Of a stretch of DNA of 9,620 nucleotides, positions 6,116 to 9,620 are shown piece by piece. This DNA is from Candidatus Gottesmanbacteria bacterium RIFOXYB1_FULL_47_11 (lineage in GTDB: Bacteria; Patescibacteriota; Microgenomatia; UBA10105; UBA927), in assembly GCA_001779455.1 (NCBI GenBank), contig MFKE01000005.1:13989-23608 (forward strand), read 5' to 3'. The notes below the pieces were generated by a model. It was not told the DNA's origin, did not search any database, and was given only the letters and a program-made list of their open reading frames with translations. The position numbers and the translations under genes are program-made. Every line of letters begins with the position of its first letter. Position 1 is the stretch's first letter.

Positions 6116-7071
6116 TGGGTGTTCACCGGCGTCATAAATCCAAAGCATTATTCGTGCTGCCCATGGCGGGTGTGTTATTGGCGGGGATACTTCTTGTTTG
6201 GATTTTTTTTCCGGGACAAAGCAGCGTGTACGGCCGTGAGACGATCATATTGGCGGCAAATCCCATGACCGTGTTTTCCTGGGATAACCGGACGCGTAAT
6301 CTCCTGCTTGTTTCTTTTCCTGCCGATATGACGGCTGAGGGGACACACGGGTACGGAACCTATTCACTCGAGGCTTTTTGGCGATTAGGTGAGATAGATA
6401 AAAAAGACGGCACGGTACTTTCCGAAAGCGTGAGTGAGGCCCTGGGAATTCCGGTCCGGTTATTTATCGGGCCCAAAACCGGGATGTTCAGCGCCGGGCA
6501 AGATCCATTCACTCTTGTTAAACAGACATTTTCATTTTCGAACCTCTGGGCGTACGCTGCCGGCCGTCTCCGGACAAATATACACCCGCGTGCGTTTCTT
6601 TCCTATATCTGGCTTATGTCAGTGACCAAACCGGGCCGTGTTGACACATTTGATTTTACCCGGCGTCCTGCCGATATTGCCCGGGAGGTAGAGCTTCCGG
6701 ACGGATCGCGCCAGTGGGTGGTTGACGCGGCCCTGGTGGACAACGCCGTCAAAATGACATTTGAAGATGACCGCGTGCGTCAGGAACTTGTGTCGGTTGC
6801 CGTCTATAACACCACGCAAATTCCGTCGCTGGGAACGCGTGTGGCACGATTATTGGGACATATCGGGGTAGGGGTGGTTTCCGTCGGGAATGATGCGCCC
6901 GAGGTTTCTGACTGTTCACTGACCGGGACTCTAGAAACACTCAAGACAATGAGCGCCCGGGTGATTACAGATGTCCTGGGATGCACTCAGAAAGAAGCAA
7001 GCGAAACGGGCCGGGCGGATTTGGTGGTACGGATCGGTTCCTCCTACGCGAAGCGGTTTTTACCAAACTGA
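6115..7071 (+). CDS. Membrane-anchored LCP-like protein with C-terminal LytR_C domain
   Basis: This 318-residue protein has a basic N-terminus (RRHKSK) and one hydrophobic anchor (about 11-33), predicting a type II membrane protein with its bulk outside the cytoplasm. Residues about 42-120 resemble the beginning of a LytR-CpsA-Psr domain: LLLVSFPADM (63-72) at the place of the LCP SIPRD strand, HGYGTYSLEAFWRLG, and SESVSEALGIPV. The arginine-aspartate pair used by LCP phosphotransferases to bind polyprenyl pyrophosphate is replaced by A70-D71, and the domain is much shortened. Residues about 226-314 fit LytR_C (VAVYNTTQIPSLGTRVARLL ... VVSVGN ... ADLVVRIGSSYA). Canonical LCP enzymes ligate wall polymers to peptidoglycan; this one is more likely a non-enzymatic envelope factor. 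Its start overlaps the 49-aa gene's stop, implying coupling. It ends 3 nt from a convergent gene. Confidence 0.72.
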   Translation: MGVHRRHKSKALFVLPMAGVLLAGILLVWIFFPGQSSVYGRETIILAANPMTVFSWDNRTRNLLLVSFPADMTAEGTHGYGTYSLEAFWRLGEIDKKDGTVLSESVSEALGIPVRLFIGPKTGMFSAGQDPFTLVKQTFSFSNLWAYAAGRLRTNIHPRAFLSYIWLMSVTKPGRVDTFDFTRRPADIAREVELPDGSRQWVVDAALVDNAVKMTFEDDRVRQELVSVAVYNTTQIPSLGTRVARLLGHIGVGVVSVGNDAPEVSDCSLTGTLETLKTMSARVITDVLGCTQKEASETGRADLVVRIGSSYAKRFLPN

Positions 7072-7074
7072 GGT

Positions 7075-7800
7075 TTACATCTCTCCGCTATCCTCAGCCG
7101 GCGATTCTTCCGTGTCTCCGTCTTCTCCGGTTGGCGTCATGTCCGGGTTTTCGCGGGTCGTTTTGGCAAAGGATACGTAGCTGGTTGTCGAGGTAAACGA
7201 TGGTTGCTTGGCGAACTTTTTCCCGCGGGTTAGTTCCCGCAAAAGTACTTTGACGGATTTTTTATCGACGGATTTGATGATTGCCTGGTAGGTATTGCCG
7301 CCGGCTATCATCCTGCCGAGTTTGAAGGATATATCATCGGGAAGCGCGGCAATATAGGTATTATTTTGGCGCACGTCCACGCCGTGCGGCTTCACTTTGA
7401 GTGTAATTTCCTGGCCCGCGGATAGTGTCGACAACACGTTTGAAGGGGCCACATGGACGCACTCCACAATTTTCGTTTTGCCCGGCTCCTCCAAAAAAAT
7501 CATCGGCGATAGGGCAGTGCAGAATATATCTTCTATGTCCTTTTTTTTCAGAGATGCAAGTTTTTTGAGGTTTTTTGTGGCGATCTGGTTATACTGGTCG
7601 AGCCCGAGAACTTTTTGGTATGTCCGTTTGGCCGCAAGAAATTGTCCGCTTTTGAGGTAGGCAAACCCTAATCTGCAATAGGCATCGATGTCCGCTTTAT
7701 CCGATTTGAGTATCGCGGTGTTGATACTGATTGCCTTTTTCCAGTCCTGGACAAGTGCGGCGCCAATTGCATCATCAGCCGACGGAGTGGAGGATGTCAT
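7075..7800 (-). CDS. TPR-repeat protein with an uncharacterised C-terminal domain
   Basis: The 241-residue protein opens with helical repeats of the tetratricopeptide type (about 8-85). The clearest is DIDAYCRLGFAYLKSGQFLAAKRTYQKVLGLDQYN (37-71), followed by the basic helix LKKLASLKKKDIED. Residues about 128-192 form a separate, probably beta-rich domain (GQEITLKVKPHGVDV, YIAALPDDISFKLGRMIAGG, YQAIIKSVDKKSVKVLLREL). It recalls HIRAN-like nucleic-acid-binding folds (a strand, then a xxLPxDxAxxL helix, then a second strand), but this is a weak resemblance. The tail from 217 is acidic and probably disordered. There is no signal or membrane segment, so it is cytoplasmic. The frame is open to 7884, but the ATG at 7800 is favoured because a promoter lies immediately upstream and the first TPR begins there. 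It is divergent from yebC across 59 bp. Confidence 0.75.
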   Translation of the reverse strand: MTSSTPSADDAIGAALVQDWKKAISINTAILKSDKADIDAYCRLGFAYLKSGQFLAAKRTYQKVLGLDQYNQIATKNLKKLASLKKKDIEDIFCTALSPMIFLEEPGKTKIVECVHVAPSNVLSTLSAGQEITLKVKPHGVDVRQNNTYIAALPDDISFKLGRMIAGGNTYQAIIKSVDKKSVKVLLRELTRGKKFAKQPSFTSTTSYVSFAKTTRENPDMTPTGEDGDTEESPAEDSGEM

Positions 7801-7808
7801 AACGGATG

Positions 7809-7836
7809 AGTGTATCGGTTTCTTGAGAAAAGTCAA
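7809..7836 (-). promoter_or_regulatory. Promoter of the TPR-protein gene
   Basis: On the minus strand: TTGACT (-35, 7836-7831), a 16-bp spacer, TACACT (-10, 7814-7809). The ATG (first base 7800) is 9 nt past the -10 box and has no Shine-Dalgarno. It overlaps the yebC promoter between 7823 and 7836. Confidence 0.6.
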
Positions 7837-7851
7837 TATACGAGATAGAAT
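7823..7851 (+). promoter_or_regulatory. Promoter of yebC
   Basis: TTGAGA (-35, 7823-7828), an exact 17-bp spacer and TAGAAT (-10, 7846-7851). The ATG at 7860 is 9 nt past the -10 box, leaving room for a leader of only about 0-3 nt, and no Shine-Dalgarno is present. Confidence 0.7.
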
Positions 7852-7859
7852 ACACAGCA

Positions 7860-8576
7860 ATGAGTGGTCATTCCAAATGGTCAAAAGTGAAACATCAAAA
7901 AGCCGTCACGGATGTAGTCAAAAGCGCTGCGTTCACGAAGGCCTCCCGCGCCATCACGATTGCCGTCAAAGAAGGCGGCGGCGTGACAGATCCGAATCAG
8001 AATTTTCATCTCCGGTTGGCGATTGAGAAAGCGCGCGGTGTCAACATGCCCAAAGAAAATATTGCGCGTGCAATAGCGCACGGCACCGGGGGAGGTGCGT
8101 CCTTGGAACATATATCATATGAAGGGTACGGCCCCGGCGGAGTAGCGCTCGTTATCGAAGCGACGACCGACAACCGCCAGCGGACAGTGTCGCAGATCAA
8201 GAATATTTTAGAGCGGACGGGCGGTACGCTTGCGGCGCCCGGCGCGGTAGACTATTTGTTTAAAAGAAGGGGAGTCCTTACCGTACCCAAATCCGCAATG
8301 ACGATCGACACGCTCCTTGAAGCCGCGATAGATGCGGGGGCCGATGACGTGGTTGAGGCGACGGATTTGTTTGAGGTGTATACTCTCCCTTCGGCATTTG
8401 TGGCGGTCAGATTGGCTCTGGAGGAGAAACAGGTGGTGATAGATAACGCCGTCCTCATTATGCATCCGGAGACGATCGTGCAAACAGACGACTCCGCAAG
8501 GGCCAGGATTGATACCCTGATTGAGGAGCTGGAAGCACTTGATGATGTACAATCCGTATATACAAACATGACGTAA
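7860..8576 (+). CDS. yebC: YebC/TACO1-family protein
   Basis: This 238-residue cytoplasmic protein matches the YebC family end to end in its usual length. Marks are the N-terminal MSGHSKWSKVKHQKAVTD, MPKENIARAI (63-72), YEGYGPGGVALV (87-98), TDNRQRT (103-109) and the C-terminal LEALDDVQSVYTN. The family was first described as DNA-binding transcriptional regulators (PmpR) and, for mitochondrial TACO1 and bacterial relatives, as translation factors that help ribosomes through difficult proline-rich stretches. A variation is TDVVKSAAFTK at 17-27, where many family members read DAKRGKxFTK. The start is fixed by conservation of the N-terminus. The gene is preceded by a close sigma-70 promoter without a Shine-Dalgarno, and its stop lies 2 nt before the next gene. 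I see no ruvC, ruvA or ruvB, the genes often adjacent to yebC elsewhere. Confidence 0.96.
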   Translation: MSGHSKWSKVKHQKAVTDVVKSAAFTKASRAITIAVKEGGGVTDPNQNFHLRLAIEKARGVNMPKENIARAIAHGTGGGASLEHISYEGYGPGGVALVIEATTDNRQRTVSQIKNILERTGGTLAAPGAVDYLFKRRGVLTVPKSAMTIDTLLEAAIDAGADDVVEATDLFEVYTLPSAFVAVRLALEEKQVVIDNAVLIMHPETIVQTDDSARARIDTLIEELEALDDVQSVYTNMT

Positions 8577-8578
8577 TT

Positions 8579-9418
8579 ATGAAAATATCCATATTTGCAC
8601 GTGTAAAAAAATGGTTATTTCTCTGGAGTCGCAGACCCTGGCTCCCGAAGCGCCAGCAATTTGTTCTGGCAACAGTCGCCTTATCCGCGGGACTCCTGCT
8701 CACCCAGTTGGTGTCGCTGGACCTGCGCTATCCATTGGTATTTGTCCTTGCGATTGCGGCATACGGCCTGTCGGCATTTGTGTTGCGGGATGATTTACAC
8801 AGCATTGAATGGCTGACGCTTCTTGCCCTCCCCACACTGTTTACCGCGGCGGTTGCGATGTTTTATTTTCTTCTTCCCGTTCGCTGGCTCACCAGGCTTC
8901 CGGTTGCGGTCTTGTACGGTGTCGGCATGTACGCGCTTCTGTTGACGGAAAATATTTATAGCGTTGCTGCGGAGCGTACCATCGCGCTTCTGCGGGCGGC
9001 ACACTCCGTCGGGTTCCTCCTGACGCTTCTGACGTATTTTTTACTGACGCAGACAGTGCTTGCATTCCGTTTTTACCCGGTTATCAATGCCATACTCATC
9101 GGCCTTGTCAGCTTCGTACTCGTATTGCAAAGCCTTTGGGCTATGGAGCTGACTAGCCGGGTGAGTAGGCGAGTGCGGGATATCAGTGCGGCAGTGACAT
9201 TGTTTTTGATAAATGTCGTATGGATATTTTCCTTTTTCCCGACCACGGGCACCATCAAGGCGCTTCTTTTCACGACGTTCTTTTACAGCAGTGTCGGTAT
9301 TGCGCAGCAGTACCTTGTCGAAAAATTGTACAAAAAAACACTGATAGATTTTACGTCTGTGGTTATTATTGTTTTTTGTATCGCACTTATCGCAACGAAT
9401 TGGCGTGGGAACGGGTAG
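8579..9418 (+). CDS. Polytopic membrane protein of unknown function
   Basis: The 279-residue protein begins with a basic cytoplasmic stretch (KKWLFLWSRRPWLPKRQQ) and then has about eight or nine hydrophobic segments, near 28-45, 51-68, 77-99, 107-122, 140-160, 166-188, 203-219, 226-244 and 257-273. Short polar loops such as LRDDLHSIEW (69-78) and MELTSRVSRRVRD (189-201) separate them. I see no conserved catalytic or transport motif. Acidic residues at 71-72 and E77, and the RxxRRxRD loop at 194-201, are the best candidates for functional positions. It starts 2 nt after the yebC stop with no Shine-Dalgarno, so it is probably translated by coupling from yebC. I recall such proteins near yebC in Patescibacteria only vaguely, and no function can be given. 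Confidence 0.82.
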   Translation: MKISIFARVKKWLFLWSRRPWLPKRQQFVLATVALSAGLLLTQLVSLDLRYPLVFVLAIAAYGLSAFVLRDDLHSIEWLTLLALPTLFTAAVAMFYFLLPVRWLTRLPVAVLYGVGMYALLLTENIYSVAAERTIALLRAAHSVGFLLTLLTYFLLTQTVLAFRFYPVINAILIGLVSFVLVLQSLWAMELTSRVSRRVRDISAAVTLFLINVVWIFSFFPTTGTIKALLFTTFFYSSVGIAQQYLVEKLYKKTLIDFTSVVIIVFCIALIATNWRGNG

Positions 9419-9457
9419 AGGCGGGGGAGCTGGAGAGTGTGAAAGGCAGGGTATAGT

Positions 9458-9488
9458 TTGATATAGTTAAGTCCTATAGTCCTATAAT
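9458..9488 (+). promoter_or_regulatory. Probable promoter reading out of the window
   Basis: TTGATA (9458-9463) and a perfect TATAAT (9483-9488) are separated by 19 bp, which is longer than ideal. A second box, TATAGT (9475-9480), lies 8 bp upstream of the first because of a tandem repeat. No start codon follows closely, unlike the other promoters here. Confidence 0.5.
9471..9486. repeat. Tandem 8-bp repeat GTCCTATA x2
   Basis: GTCCTATA occurs twice head-to-tail (9471-9478 and 9479-9486). Each copy contributes the start of a -10-like hexamer (TATAGT, TATAAT), so copy-number change would move or add a promoter box. Confidence 0.7.
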
Positions 9489-9620
9489 ACGCATTGAGCA
9501 ATGTGGATAATTCTTTTCACGGTGTAGCATAGCCACATTTCACGCTTGCCCTGTGTGTATCGGAGCAGAGCACGGTACCCCTCCCTTGAGTACACAATGT
9601 GTGCGTATTTTTAGTAGTTT

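Larger units (their letters stand above)
9419..9620 (+). other. Gene-free right end with possible structured transcript
   Basis: No coding frame of note is seen in these 202 bases. A promoter-like site lies at 9458-9488. Beyond it, AATGTGG (9500-9506) can pair with CCACATT (9533-9539), and TGTGTA (9554-9559) with TACACA (9591-9596). A short T run at 9607-9611 follows a small ACAC/GTGT hairpin. It could be the leader of a gene beyond the window or a small RNA. It matches no RNA family I can recognise, including RNase P, tmRNA, SRP RNA and 6S. Confidence 0.35.

Noticed and set aside
6885..6896. GTCGGGAATGA in the LCP-like gene as a second copy of the palindromic repeat
   Set aside because: It matches only one end of the element, has no partner arm nearby, and encodes the VSVGN strand expected in LytR_C domains.
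7072..7074. Terminator between the convergent LCP-like and TPR genes
   Set aside because: Only 3 bp separate the stops and no GC-rich hairpin with a T run is visible.
7801..7884. Longer TPR protein starting at 7884 on the minus strand
   Set aside because: The extension runs through both divergent promoters and into yebC. The ATG at 7800 has the promoter directly upstream and begins the TPR region.

Overview
The window looks like a bacterial chromosome segment, most plausibly from the Candidate Phyla Radiation (Patescibacteria, Microgenomates-like). That placement is inference. It rests on the compact layout, the DksA-type protein with a DPFSDPDR-like stretch, a 49-residue basic protein directly after tgt, a degenerate LytR-CpsA-Psr-like protein with a LytR_C tail, and a TPR protein divergent from yebC. 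There is no rRNA, tRNA, CRISPR array, transposase or phage gene.

Layout. (1) 1-3712, plus strand: a tight gene run holding the tail of a membrane protein, an Lgt-family protein, a DksA/TraR zinc-finger protein, an RluA-type pseudouridine synthase and a KefB/TrkA-N cation:proton antiporter. Gaps are 8-11 nt or genes overlap. (2) 3713-4759: an AT-rich patch with one unrecognised minus-strand gene, unlike the GC-richer genes around it. (3) 4760-7071, plus strand: tgt, a 49-aa basic protein and a membrane-anchored LCP-like/LytR_C protein. (4) 7075-7800, minus strand: a TPR protein with an uncharacterised domain. (5) 7860-9418, plus strand: yebC and a polytopic membrane protein. (6) 9419-9620: no gene seen, but a promoter-like site with a tandem 8-bp repeat and possible RNA structure.

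Two themes stand out. First, tgt carries a 73-bp palindromic repeat inserted in frame. It adds about 24 residues next to the active-site DSGGFQ motif while every recognised catalytic and zinc residue remains. Second, two head-to-head gene pairs (orphan/tgt and TPR/yebC) have -10 boxes only 7-10 nt before the start codon and no Shine-Dalgarno, which predicts leaderless or nearly leaderless mRNAs. By contrast the dksA-like gene and the 49-aa gene have clear Shine-Dalgarno sequences.

Functionally the window mixes envelope biology (Lgt-like, LCP-like, antiporter, membrane proteins) with RNA modification and translation (RluA, Tgt, YebC). I see no defence system or biosynthetic cluster. The most unusual items are the palindrome inside tgt, the Lgt homologue lacking several catalytic residues, and the orphan AT-rich gene.
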